From: Apodospora peruviana
Taxonomy: Eukaryota; Ascomycota; Sordariomycetes; Sordariales; Lasiosphaeriaceae
DNA: 64,000 nt
Reading direction: 5' to 3'
Assembly: GCA_033439685.1 (NCBI GenBank)
Contig: JAUEDM010000005.1
Coordinates: 1,116,001 to 1,180,000, forward strand
Both the position numbers and the translations under genes were made by a program. The notes below the pieces were generated by a model. The model was not told the origin of the DNA, ran no database searches, and was given only the letters and a program-made list of their open reading frames with translations. This document shows, piece by piece, positions 13,007 to 26,219 of the stretch; position 1 is the stretch's first letter; every line of letters begins with the position of its first letter.

Positions 13007-15665
13007 ACACACCTGATTTTCCAGGTACTTGTGCAATGTTAATCGTGGAGAGAATTATCAGATGGATGGCGGGCATCTCCTCACCCGACGGGAATTTGCT
13101 TGTGAAGAAGGAGCAAGCCGGGGATGGACGATGATGAGCGTTTTTGTTCGTATTAAATTGCCTATGAATGATGGACGCTTTTAAGAACACACCGCAGCAC
13201 ATGTGACAGGACATCTTGACGGCAGGGTATTTCAAAAACGCAGTGCATCATATTGAAAATGACAAAATAATGCAAGCTCAAAAAGCAAAGCAAAGCAGCT
13301 ATTAACGGATTCGTTGCACTGATCTGGTCAGTGGTGTGTGCGAGAGCTTGCTATCAATCGACGAGGGTGGTGGTGTGGTGGTGATTTCAATCCCAAGGAT
13401 CTGTGTGATCAATCTCGAAATCGACTCTCTCTCCCCGGAAGCACTTCCCCTACCCAGAAAAATCAAGCTGCTATCGAGTGGGGGCGTCCCACCGTTCATA
13501 TCAAATTGCCTTTCGGACTTCACAGGACTGCTGCGGGCACCGACGAAGGGGGTGGGATGCAGGTGAGAAGTGACATGTCGGGACAGACAATGTGACCCTC
13601 ACGTAACAACTGGAAAGTCAAGACGCCTTCTTTTTGACGGATGGGGACATTTTCATTAGCATTCAATCAACTTCTTTTCTTCTGGTCGGAGATCGCGGAA
13701 AGGTACATGAATTCAAGTGTATCAGAAACGTAAAATAATTAAATTGAAAGCCTCTTTTCTCATTCATTTATTTTTAATTGAATTTCTTGCGCTCAGTCGC
13801 AGAATCAACTCTCATCTTGGTTGGCCGATGTTGCTCGGAGAGATTCGTTGCTAATTCCAGACATTGAATATCTTGGAAGCGAGTTTTATGATCGTCCTGC
13901 GGTTCACTATTTTGAAACATTTTGGTTTTACCTCTGGTACCTATTTACGGGCCAGACACAGGAACAGGCACAACTCCAATCCCAATGCGTTGCTGTTCAT
14001 CACGGTTGCAATCACAGCCTCAGCCCGCTTTGGGCGCTGCAATGGACTGATTCGGTTGTCCTGTTGGAGACGGTTTGCGCCGTGGAGGGACAGGATATCA
14101 AACACCCTCCCCACCGCATAGGGCAGAAGACTGAATGGAATGTGTCATTTTCCAATTTATTTATCTTTTTACGCGCGTATGTTGCAAAACGCAAAAGACA
14201 CATCGTCAATGCTTTTCATGTCAGGTGGCCTTGAAAATGTCTCTCACCGTGAACGGACTGTTGCATGATGTTTGCTTTCGAACAACCACAACGATGTCAG
14301 CGGCGTTGCGCAGGGCATTTTCTCCACTGTTCCCCGCGCCCTGGGGCCACCCCCATTATTTCTCGATCTTAATCGAGCCCCGCATGTTGCACCGCATCAA
14401 GTCTTGCCGGCCGGCGCATGCAACTTCCCGACCCATCAGTCATGGTCAATCTGTCCATCGTCAGCGAACCAAATTTGGGATTGGAAGCCCAGCCCCGACG
14501 GCATATCTCCGCTTGAAATATCAAATCCGTGGTCAGTTATTGGCAGCAAAGAGCACTTCACTTTTTTTTAGCAAGCAAGCGACCGAGACACACAAGATTG
14601 ATTGCAGTCTTGTGGGCGCCGCGCGAGAAAATACCATCGCTTCGGCCGAGTCTCACCGAGAGGACTGTCGGCCCGGCTTCCTACACTGCCCAATACTGCG
14701 CTACATATTACTCCATGCACTGCCAGCCCAGCACCGAAACCCCATGTAGACACGTGGATATTATATCGACGATTTTTGATCGCGGATGACAAACAACAAT
14801 AACCAGGTTCTCGGCTGCTTTCATGCACGACAATGTTGACTGCCGAAACCCAATTGCTGTTGTGCCTTGCAGATGTCGGGTTCTGTATATGTCTCAGGAG
14901 CTGTTCTGAAGCCACAGTTTACATACGAGATATCATATCTACACAAAAATCTCCTTCGATATCACATCCAACGAACGAACCGACTTCGGAACCTAAACTG
15001 TTTTTTGTCATTTTTCAACCTGGCCAAGCAAAGCTATGCAACGCCGGCCGGTTATAAGACTCACGTGACTTTCGGTCCTTCTAGCCGAGACCTGGACTTC
15101 CCCAGGTGTCCCGGCTTCCTGGGTGAGATACCAGACATCGCCATGGACTGGAATGCAAAAATCTTATTGTCTAACAGTTACTCCGTATGCTGGTTTCCCC
15201 GGACGAAGAACTCCATTATTGTTGATATGCAGACCGTTTTTCGGGGACAATGGAGCCGGCGGTGGTGTCGTGCCGTTTTGTTTAAACGATATTATTCCCC
15301 CTTTGTGTGGATTATTATTTTATTTTATTTTTCAATATCGTCCTGTCCCGCTCCCACCTAACTAACGGCTGCGCGCTCCCGACGGGTAAAGTGTGTTCAC
15401 AGGATCGAAGGCTTCTTTAATTCATTTTCGGAGTATTGTTTTCGGTAAGGGCTTCAACGACTTTAACCGTCCGCCATCCGTAGGTGGCATCTGTCAACCG
15501 GATGAAAGACACGTGGGAAGAAAAGAATTGAGCCGGGTTTCTGGAAGGCGCCGTTGATGTGACTTTGTGGAGACGTGAACTTGTGAACTAACAATTTAAT
15601 ATCAAAAGGATTCAATTTGGGGTTTTCCCATGTTCAGACAAGATGTGGAAAATAAAATCCCCCCA

Positions 15666-15681
15666 CCCCCCCCCCCCCCCC
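15666..15681 (+). repeat. Poly-C run, 16 nt
   Basis: Sixteen consecutive C, preceded by CCCCCCA and followed by GGGG. Like the run at 12981, the C is on the plus strand. Confidence 0.9.
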
Positions 15682-18274
15682 GGGGAGAGATCTTCCATGG
15701 TTAGACTTTTAACGAGAGTGCCAACAGACGAGACGGTGAAACTTGGGCCGTGGATACTTGACAGACATATTTTATTTCCTTTATATATATATATATTAGG
15801 AAAATTCCGCGGTTGTCGTCTCGTCGACGCACCTCAGCGCCGTGCAACAGGTGCGGTGAGATGAATGTGATGTTATCCACAAGCGACAAGTCAGAGACCC
15901 TGCGTGCAGCAACCTACAACCGAGGATAACCTGGCCTCTTCATCATGATCAGTGACATTTCCTTTCCCCGCACGGCGATTGGGCTGAAATTTGCAGCGGA
16001 GACAAAAATGGCCGCCCAACTGTAGGAACGTTGACTGAAGAAAACAGGTACTACCGGCATAATCCGTAATTTTTCTCCTCTTTTCACATGAATCGTCATA
16101 AGCCCCGGTATCCCGTCCCCGTCCGGTGGCACGCACGCACGTGAGGCCGACTTTGTCTGTGTGTCCCGGACCGGGCGGGCGCTTCTTTGAACATCGGGCT
16201 CAAGTCAATCAGGGCTCTCCGCCACGTGCAATGGGACAGGATGGAGCTTGTTCAAAGATGGTCTCGTGGTATTTCCCCTCCCGGCATGAGGCGCAGTTTG
16301 CCGTTTGTTGAGTCGTTGTTGAGCCGAAACGAGCCCTGACTCTTTCTCTTGTTCAATGCAGCGGGGTTGCAGGGCTGAAGATGGCAAAATCCGACTCAGC
16401 CCTGTCCTGTGGTGCTGACCTGTTGAACAAGTGCCCGGTCCGGGACAACAAACGGGAGACGGGACTTACTACGGCAGTTCCGAACTCCCGAACAAACCCG
16501 AGGGAAAAAAGCATTATTATTTATTTCAATTGTCTGCGTCTTCCCCTGACATCCCTTCCGGCGAGCGCAAAGCCATGAATGCTCCCGGGTATGGAGAGCT
16601 GGGATCCGAGTTTGCAGTAGGTTCAGTGGGTTGCTTCGGCGGACCGCCGGCGGGCTAACGACCCCGCACATTAACCACCACCACCACCGTCCTGTTATGA
16701 GAATCCGATCAAGGCCCGCCTGGAGATCCCGCATCGCATCTAGGCACGCACAAGTCCCGTTACTTATGGCTGGGTCATTGTCATGGTCACGATACCTCCT
16801 CACTTCTACCTCCACCAAACCAGGCACCTTCGAGGACCCTTGACCGCTTCTTTTGCCGACCGATGACGGAGAGCAAGCCGCAGGTCATCTTTTGGTACTG
16901 TCATTTTTTGAGCCCTTTTGCTCGGCCCAGTCCATCGGCTTAGGTAGACCATATGGAGCATCGTGAAATTTATTGGGCATCACGAGTGGTGATGACTTAC
17001 ACGGCGTCGACTACGGCTTACCTACGGGAATACCTAGGTAGGTATGCAGTGAGAGAATAAACACCCATGCTTGAAAGTATCCATGACAAGATGGGGAGTC
17101 ATGTTGATGACCTGGCTCGTCTAGGTAAAACCCGGGGTTGTCTCGCAGAAACCATGTTATGGTTCCGGGAAACCGAGCGGTCTGATACTACCGGTAAACC
17201 AAATGGATACTCCGTCGTTGCATGCAGAATAAACGTAATTGAGTTCGATAAATAATTGATATCGATTTAAATTCTCACGTTATATGTTGTTGTGTTGTTC
17301 TAACTTGTCTTATTTCAAGAGTGGCTGAGGCAGACAACAAGAGAAGGATCTCGGGACGGATCGTTTCCATCCACCCATATCCCCTGCCCGCTGCTGCTGC
17401 TGACTTGAGGTGAGGCGCGCGCGAGGGGGAGTGTGCAGGTAGGTAAGGCAATATCAAGATCTTTCTGGTCACCGTTTCTCTGGGGAAAAGGTAGGTAATA
17501 CAATAAAACGGGATTACATGTATACCTACATCTTACGGATTACATTGTTAGATCCATGATACCAGTAACCAACATCGTGGGATCTCTTCTGTCTTCTTGT
17601 CTAGCATAGCCCAGTGCATGCTGCTGAAGTTGTATCCCACATAACAGGTATTAAATGTCCTGTTCAACCAACGGAGAATATCACCCAACTGAGACTAATA
17701 CTCCCCCAGAATACTATTCAGATATAGAGATGCCTGAGTCAAACATCTCAAGTCAGTCCACCATCCATCCATCGAATGAGACGCTGACGGACGCTCTCCC
17801 CGGATAGAAAGCGTGCTCTGTGTGCCCCGAGCCCACCATCATCCATGGGAAACACAAGAGAAAAGAAACATGTATGGCTGGCCAGATTACGGGCAACCAA
17901 CCAGGCGAGCGACCTCTATCCAAACATCATCGAGAGAACTCTTGACGAAAACCCCACGATTGCACCAGCAGTAGCCTCAGTTTGCATTGTGATAATCTTC
18001 AATGAATGAGCCACACACCAGCCAGCCAACAGCCCCGCGAATCTGGTGCTTGGTGCCCAGGCAGACATATCGCAGCGAGAAGAAATGGGGCTGAGCAGTC
18101 AGTGCAATGGGAGATTCCTTTTTTTCAGCTGGCTGCATATATATCCTAACCACACACATAAAATATGCTCGACAGATGTTATTTGCGGCGCCTACCAATG
18201 TACTGCTGCTCGTTTAAGTTCGGCAATCAGGTGTAACAGCCGATGATGGTCAGGAGGCACTTCACCTCAGCCCT

Positions 18275-18302
18275 GTCCGTCCGTCCGTCCGTCTGTCTGT
18301 CT
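18275..18302. repeat. GTCC/GTCT tetranucleotide repeat
   Basis: Tandem GTCC units change into GTCT units, seven or so in all. Intergenic. Confidence 0.85.
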
Positions 18303-20616
18303 ACCATGCCGGACACACGCGAGATGTATATACAGGTTTCCGTATAGAGAGGGAGTATAATAGCTGCCTATCTGCAAGCTACCAACTCACAAATAGGGTG
18401 ACCGCTAGACCGATTGTTCATTCATGTCTTAGTTGGCTGCTGAAAATATGTTGTTCACCTTGCCCGCCTCGAGGTGAGGTGTGGTGTGGTGTTGGTAAGG
18501 CGAAGCGAGGTGGCTGCCCCGATAAGATCCAAGTCTATTCCGTACGGGGAAAGTCAAACAACCACATGTCCCGACAGCGCGGGGTTTCATTGGTGGCATG
18601 TCTCTCCTTCTTTCGGCCGGTTATTTATGAGGACGACAACTCAGACGGCACGAACGGGAAATCGGGACAAGATCCCAATGGGAAAGTCAAACGGTGTTAC
18701 AGCTGGGTCAGGCCAGGAGGTCGGTCAGTCGGTCGGGTCCCAGGTCATGGTCGGCCATACTTGATAACCTCACACCGCGAGAACTATAGAAAAAAGTCGG
18801 GGTCTAGAACTAGCGTCCTTGGTGAGGATGGTGTGCTCCTTGAGACAGAGGGGACCCTGAACTGTCGCTACAGAGGCTGCCGCGTGTAAAGTGCTGCGCT
18901 GGCGAAGGAGTGTCAGTCAGTCAGTCGGTTCGGGTTCGGCAGGTGAGGAAGCCCAGCTACCGGAGGCGGTCGTATTTTCCCTCACCATCATATCTACACT
19001 TATGGTGCGTGCAGCAGTTGTCGTCTGTATATGGCGCGGGTAGTGAGGCAGATGGATGGTGAATGCGCTGGCAGGTCAGTCGTCTCATCTCTCCCTCAAC
19101 CACACCGCGACGTTGGGATCACAGGTTCTACCCCAGATTTTCCTCGGCTGTCGGCGATCATGTATGTGCAGTAAGTCAGTGTACAAGGCTGCCGTCAAAA
19201 GGCTTGGACCAGAGGCCAATGTTCAGCATCCCGTCTTGTCTGGCGGTTTGGCCTTTGTTGGCCCGCCCCTTCCGTCCACGAAAAAGACAGTCATGTGGTG
19301 CTGGATGCATTGAATTGGAAACTCGCAGCACTTCTGCCCGCAACTCTGGGTGCTTCGGGACTTGGTGCCTGATGAGGAAGTCCGCTTTCATCCTTGGAAC
19401 ACTTCGGGATCTGCCAGTCCCACGAACGCCCGGGGGATCTTCACCGAGGAGAATGCTCAAGTGACTGTCGATGACGTTTCGCCGTGCCGTTGTCTGCAGC
19501 CAGCCATTTGCTTTTCTTTTCATTTCTCGTTGTCACACATTAGGAGTGCGTAATCAGCTCACTCAGTCACTCTCGCCTTCGTCTGTCCATGGTCCGGGGG
19601 CCAATTCGATTGACGGATCCTTCCGAATTGAGCCCAATCAATTGATGTTGGATATCAGAGTCAATTGGTTGTGTAAGTAAGCAAACGGTATGAGTCAGCG
19701 GCGGCAACGACCAGGTCGCTTCCGCGGATGACATGCTGACGGAGCGAACCACACGATCCGCCGGACGGTATATCACTGAATGGAAAGGCTGGTGAACCAC
19801 AGCGGAACAAGCGTGAGAAGATGATTAACCGCAATGAGTGTCAGACGGGTAGCAGTCGATCACCCAAAACAGCCCCGAGCGGCGGGATGGCGGTCTTGGC
19901 TTGCTGAAGTAGGATCGTAGGGTAGTTTCTTACAGTTGCCCTTTTCAAATGTCCAGAACGGTGTTTTCTGGACATTCGGCACAGATATATTGCCAAAACG
20001 GAGCGGCCGAGTCGTCGGGGATTGCTGCCCCGGTGAAGCTATATGGACGCTGCGACTGTGGATAGTGAAGGTAGCATGGTAGGGAGCAAATTCCACGTGG
20101 TAATAATATTTTCAGGTAGTCAGTACCTAGTATGATACTTCGTACTTCCCGTGATAACGGTTACGGAAGTACGGGACTTTGGACGATGTCTCTTCAGCCT
20201 GGGGCTCCTGGGAGTGGCAGAGACTGGTTTGACGGCCCGATTCCCATGCGCTCGTGACGAGGAAGCAATAAGCATTGAAGAAGCCCTTTTGTTGCCGCAT
20301 GCCCGGATATTGGAAGCTCGCAACTGTCGATACATCGCTTACAACAACGTTAGTTGCATTGGCTCAGCTTGCGCCAATTGGCGCGAATCTGGGGAAGTGG
20401 AGTGTGGAAGGGGCATGGAGGGCTGATGTTAACAGCAACTGGAACAGCCTGCTCGGGGCGTTTGTTCCAGGCACCAACGCACCTGTTGGCCTTGAAATTC
20501 TGGGGAAGGCGGTTGGTTCATCAACCGGCGCGTACTGTGCACGGGGAAATGTGGGGGTTCCTCTGTCCCCGAGGATGAATAAACTGGTGAAAACCCAATG
20601 TCGAGAAGATCGATCC

Positions 20617-20648
20617 AAGCACAGCAAGCACAGCAAGCACAGCAGAGC
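20617..20648. repeat. 9-bp repeat, CACAGCAAG
   Basis: Three and a half tandem copies of a 9-bp unit within the gene-poor stretch. No surrounding coding frame is convincing. Confidence 0.85.
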
Positions 20649-20921
20649 ACAACTTTGAATGCAAGAGACCGCGCCTGCCACGGCGGCGGACGGATGTGAC
20701 GGGCGGATCGGAACTTGTCCTCCTCTCTTTCCTCACCCTTTCCCTTTCTTTGCGATAGTTCGCGATAGGTACCTACTAGTTGGCAGCACCTTCCCAAAGG
20801 TCACCGGCCGGCAGCAAATTCGGCCGTTATGAGTGTAAGCGGGCAGGTGCTGTCGGTTATTATCAACAGTTCAGTTCGATAGCAGCTTCTTCTGAGAAAA
20901 GCAATGCCCCTTCCCGATGGG

Positions 20922-20949
20922 TACCTACCTACCTACCTACCTAGGTACC
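20922..20949. repeat. TACC repeat ending in CCTAGG
   Basis: Five TACC units run into CCTAGGTACC, a palindromic end. The same core occurs near 4075, 17030 and 42620. Confidence 0.9.
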
Positions 20950-23900
20950 AGGTGTTGTACAAGGGGCTGATTGAATGATTCTTTATTTTATTCTCAATTT
21001 ATTCGCGATTTCCTCCCAGATGGATGTCCCCGGCCGCTTTCGTCCACGCCGCATCGTCCCGACTCGCCGCTCTCTCTGGGGTACTTTGATGACAATACGA
21101 CAGACGTACCTGGGACCCCAAGATTTGTATAGTCGACGATGGTCTCGGGGCCATGGACTATCCAGGCATAGTCAAATAAATGCCTGGTAAGGTTCGACAA
21201 GAGACGGCGAGCAATCCTATTCCAGTCAGCTTGGGGGCCGTCACCACGTGTGCCCGCAGTGCCGCATTGCCTGGCAAGAAGGAGGCGTTGTTCAGCTGCA
21301 AGTCATCGCTCTCCCCAGTCGATGCTCTCCCTGTGTCCACGCGGGTGTCGCGTTGTGCCGATCGGTTTCTCTTGGACGGATACAGCAGCTGTTACCTCCC
21401 CCGACGTCGCCCCAAAGGCACAACAACTCACCGACCCATCCATTACCATCCCCAACGGCGGCGAAGCAGTGAGGCACGTCCTTCAAAGGAACCTCAAATA
21501 TCCACGCGGTAATACATTTAACCCCGTCCTCACTCCTCGGTCTTCGAATCCCCAAGTTCCCAACTCCCGGCATGCGCCAAGTTGCCAAACCACGCTGCAA
21601 CGCAGACTTGCGCGTGGACTCGGGTGTCCCAGCGATTGGTCCCAGGTGTCGTGTTCGAGGGCTGACATGATATTGCCTGTACATCGTCTGTGCACTCATC
21701 GATGCAGTCATCCGCCCGGATCGATGGCCAAGGGGCCGCCCAGTGGTCTATGACCGTTCATGGGCCACTGACACAAGGCTTCGATATTGCTCACATAGCA
21801 ATATACAGCCCTCTGATCCAACACCAGATAATCTCTATACGACCTCAGCTCGGCATCTCTTCGCGGATTATCGGTCTCCCGTGCAGCCGATATCTCGCCC
21901 CGAGGTACTGGTCGACCGAGGACCAAGTAGAAGGGATCCCGGGCCTAGCCAACAAATTTACGTCGCTTCTCTCGGTTCTAGTTCCGGTGAGAGCATGAAT
22001 CGTGATTCGAGAATAGCACCACTGCTGGCTGGGATCCTAGGTCATGCGCACCACTCTGTACGCTCCATACGCTTACGCAGTCTCAAAGCCACAGCAGCAC
22101 AAACCCTATATTTACGCCGGCCAGGCCTGAGGGTAAGACGAGACTAAGAAACAACTTCTCCGTCTCGAACTTCCATCGATGCGGCGGCTGCACCTGCCCT
22201 CCTAGTCGATCACTGTCTCAGAGACTCCTATGCGATTGCCTCATCTTCCTGTCAGTGGCGCAGATATCACGTTGCTTGATATGAATCATTCACTTGACCT
22301 GTTGCGCCAGCGTGGCACGACGGGATATCAATTTCGATGTCACGGGTCGGACGGGCTAGGCCACGGGCAAGAGACCGCACTTTGGGGGTGCACAGTCTCC
22401 TCGGCCACACCTCTCGCATCTCGTGAGATCTTATTACTTGGGGAGCTACCGCAAACATCAGCTTTTCGTAGCTTACACCCATAAAGATGTGTTGCACAGA
22501 TATCAACTCTAGGACAAACTATTGGGCTGGTCCTCACCGACTCATTTCGCAAAGTTGGCAGATCCGGACAACACCCCCAGCTTATAATCTTGGAGTTCGG
22601 CGTGGGGGAGCAATTCCTTCCCACCTCATTCGGATACTGGATGGTTCCCCCGGATCTTGTGTGTGATAACAAAGTACTTGCATGGTCTAGAGGGTAACAC
22701 GCCGAGGCTGAGGTCATCCAAACACGCCGGTTCGATAAACTGTGACCCTCGTTGTCCGAGAATAACTGCCTCCACGAGGTCTGGCCTGTGTTGCGTGTAG
22801 CGGCCCCTTTTACTACTGCTGTTAGTGTCGCGGCCAAAGTTGCATACCACATCTGGAGACCACTCTTCGATGGTTCTTCGAGAAATGCGCCATGCAGCAA
22901 GACGGCAGTATGGTCAAACATCTTGGCGGTACCATGAATGCGGTGGTCAGCTGCAGTCACTTTATGGCTACAGCTTCCCCTGAAAGATACTTTGTGGCTA
23001 CAGTACTTATAAAGAGAACAGCACACTGCGCCTCATCCAGGACACTCCCTGCTCGCCACGTCTCCGGGGAACAAGGGCACCAACAGCCTCGGACCGTTCC
23101 TTTTCTTACCTGTCGCTTTTCGTTATCGATCGGTCGGGGAGTTTACGGGTTGGTCAGACTTACGCACTCAAGTGGCACAGGTTCCAAAATGGTGAGACTC
23201 GGTGAGCCATGGCCACACTCCTACCTGATTAAGACAATTGTTGGCAAATTGCAGATTTCCGCCAATGGGAGAGAGTGGTTCGGGAGCTGCGAGGCTCTCT
23301 CCAAATACAGTGTTGTACCGCTGAGTTCGACGTCCCTCCGATACGGAACTCAAGTCGAGATGCCTAGCAGCGCGGGTTCACGATATCTGATGTTTTATTT
23401 CTACTGAAAGCTCAGTACTGCTCAGTAACGACGGATTTGACATGGCGTTGACATATGAGAGTGAGATCCCGAAGAAAGCCAAACGTCAACCCCGGCAGGC
23501 CGAAAGTTGCTGATATTGATCTTCACAGGGAGGCTCGAGATAAAGAGGTTCAGGTGCGCTGGATGAACGGCATTCAACCATAAAGTTCTGACTCAGGCGT
23601 GGGTTATGGCACGATTGCCGATATTTATGGAAGTCGTCGGTTGGCCAGTGTCTCTCATGAGTCCGTTTTCTTGTTTGGTTTGTCAAAATGTTTTTTATTT
23701 TATTTTATCTTTTTTGTCCAAACTTGTTTTACATCACTGATTCCATCGAAACGGTCCAGCCCATCTAATAATTCCGCGTTTTGTTGACTGCCGAGGGGCT
23801 GGAGTTAGGATACAGTCCCATGGAACACTGTTGGTGAGAAGCAGAAGCAGGACCACCCACACCCTTGCAAGCGCCACCACCCAACTGCCTTACTGTACCG

Positions 23901-25699
23901 GGAGCTTGGTTTAACAAGCACGTTGTTCTTCGACGGTGCCCTTTCCGTCCCCCAGCTTCCTCAGCACGGGGCAGGAGTCTAAAGCAGCAGTCTGACCGCC
24001 TCTTTTCTTGCCCGCATGCAGTCCCCGTACCGGTAGGCTGAGGTGCACCCTTCTCCGCGCAGGGCTAAATGAGTCGGTTAAATTGAATTCTGGGGGAAGC
24101 TGCCCGACTCGTCGGTCGTCGACGCCTCGCAGCGAAGAAGGCTGGCCTCGGGACCAATTTAACCGGAGCGAGGAGACTGGTTGACAAGAAACGCGTACAC
24201 TACCAGTATGGGCCCAGCCTGCCTCGCCTTGCCATGCGCTTGGAGCACCTTGAATGGCTGCTGCCTAGAAACAGATCAAATTGGTGTTCATCACGTCACG
24301 CAATGGCTGCATTTGGTCTTTTTGTCTTGTGGCGACGCGATCCAAAGGGGTCAAGTGTTTCCTATTTTGCTGTTCCGCTGTCGGCAAAGAGGAGGGGAAA
24401 TGGTTGAAACGCGTCGCGAGGAGGCGCGCTATCCACTTACTGCCTACTCGTCACAGGGGAGATCACGAACGGCGCTGTGCGTCGCGCCTGCGCGGGGGTG
24501 CAACCAACGACAGCACAGCGACTGGGAATTGCGTTTTGGATCTGAACAGGTGACTGACGGGGCCCGGGCACAGCGCAGCAGCTCCTCGCACGCACTCTTC
24601 ACCGGCCCTCCCCGTCCCATGGTTCACCTTGTGTCAGGGTCCGGGGTGAGAAGGATTCGCGTTTATGTTCGAAACGGAGCTGGGCTGCCCTGGGCTGGGC
24701 TTGCGATGGCGACGTTACGTCACGTCACGATATCTTGCTTCGCTTTGCAGTTGTATGTGTGTGGTCTGAGCTGCGCGGGATGAGGTGAGGGGGCTTCTGC
24801 TTTGCCCGGACCGACTTTGCTCCTTCCAGCTTCCCTTTCTGTTAGTCGTTGTGGGCATATACATGCTGAAAGAGGACATGACAGGACTACCTATTCGTAC
24901 AGAGGACGGGCTGCCAAGAGTGCGTGAGAGTTGATCTTGATCCTCACATACCGTCTTGGGATGGGTACGGTTTGGTTGGCCCAGTTGGGTGGTTGTTTCT
25001 CTCCAGCTAGCTGCTTCCAAGACACCAGTGTAAGTGGAAACTAGCAGGAAGGTCACTTACAGTCTCACTCCTACACGTTTACCTACGAATATGTGTCTCC
25101 CAAGAGAGACGAGAGAGTTGTTCTGACCAACCGTTCCTGCAGGGCACTTTTCCCTCTTATGAAGTTTATGTTTGATCACTCCGTCATCCGCCCTTGTTTG
25201 CAGGTGTGTGTTGTATCTGCGGCGGTTGGTTTCGGTACAGAATGTACCGAGATAATGAATTTCCCTTCGGACTGCGAAACTTGTTCGGTTCGGGTCAGCT
25301 CTAGTCATAATTACCGACAACCGCCATTTATCACCACCCATCACCACTTGAGCTCAACGGGTGACCGGTGGCTTGGGGCTTGCTGCGCGGGCCTTTTTGA
25401 GTATTGCTTTTCAATCTTGACCGTTCTGGATTTGATATCTGAGGTTTAGGTATGTGCTCTCTTCACTTGATATTAGGTGTTGGCTTGAATGTCGTTTGGT
25501 GGTGTTGTTTGTTGGCAGGTCTGCCCATATAGTTAACTGTTTGTCGTTAAGAAATAAGCCATAACACCGACCAACCCTAACTCGCTCATTGTATATATTT
25601 TCTCTCTGTAGAGGTCAGAATAGCAATGGTACAGTACACCATCCTCAACCCATTATATTTATGGCGCGTATTACCTACCTGCTGATATGTAATATCATG

Positions 25700-25722
25700 C
25701 CCACCACCACCACCACCACCAA
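25700..25722. repeat. CCA trinucleotide repeat
   Basis: About seven tandem CCA units on the plus strand in non-coding DNA. Confidence 0.85.
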
Positions 25723-26180
25723 CCTTTTCGTTGGATGGTTGGTGGTATTCCAACCACACCACACCAACGACACACAGCAACCAAAAAGAAATGTCATTCG
25801 CCAGTAAAACATAACTGATCCGGCGGGACCGGGTTCGGGGACCCGCTCCCGGGACCCCGGGGCAAGGCGGGGAGGACAAGCGGCTGACATGGTTGTTTGG
25901 TTACTTTGTTTGGCTTTGCCAAATGAATGACTTTTATGCACCCCCTCCCATCTGACAGGCAAGATTATGTGATTTTTCTAAATCATGACAACACGTGTGA
26001 GGTACTGACCCATTATTTGAGGGGGTTTCCCGTCTCTCACTTTTCTGTTTTTTTTCTGGACTGTGATAGTACAGTAAGCGCTGAAGAGTGCTGCAGTGAA
26101 GTAAGTGATTCGCCACCGCGGGGAAGTTAACAGTTAGTTGCAGTTATGGGGATCACGGGAACAATTGGTGAGCAAGTAGT

Positions 26181-26219
26181 GTTGGTTGGTTGGTTGGTTG
26201 GTTGGTTGGTTGGTTGGTT
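26181..26219. repeat. GGTT tetranucleotide repeat
   Basis: About nine perfect GTTG/GGTT units, then two imperfect ones (GGTTTGGTTT). Confidence 0.9.

Noticed and set aside
22500..22650. Plus-strand QHPQLIILEFGVG resembles motif I of SAM-dependent methyltransferase domains, as in fungal polyketide synthases.
   Set aside because: Only a dozen residues match, the GxGxG part is poor, and no further methyltransferase or ketosynthase motif is found in any frame within several kilobases.
22340..23026. Minus-strand open frame of 228 codons.
   Set aside because: No recognisable motif, and no supporting splice sites or neighbours. It might be an old relic but cannot be supported.
24181..24783. Plus-strand open frame of 200 codons.
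   Set aside because: Cys/Arg-rich composition, no domain, and overlapping frames of similar length on other strands; it looks like chance openness in GC-richer DNA.
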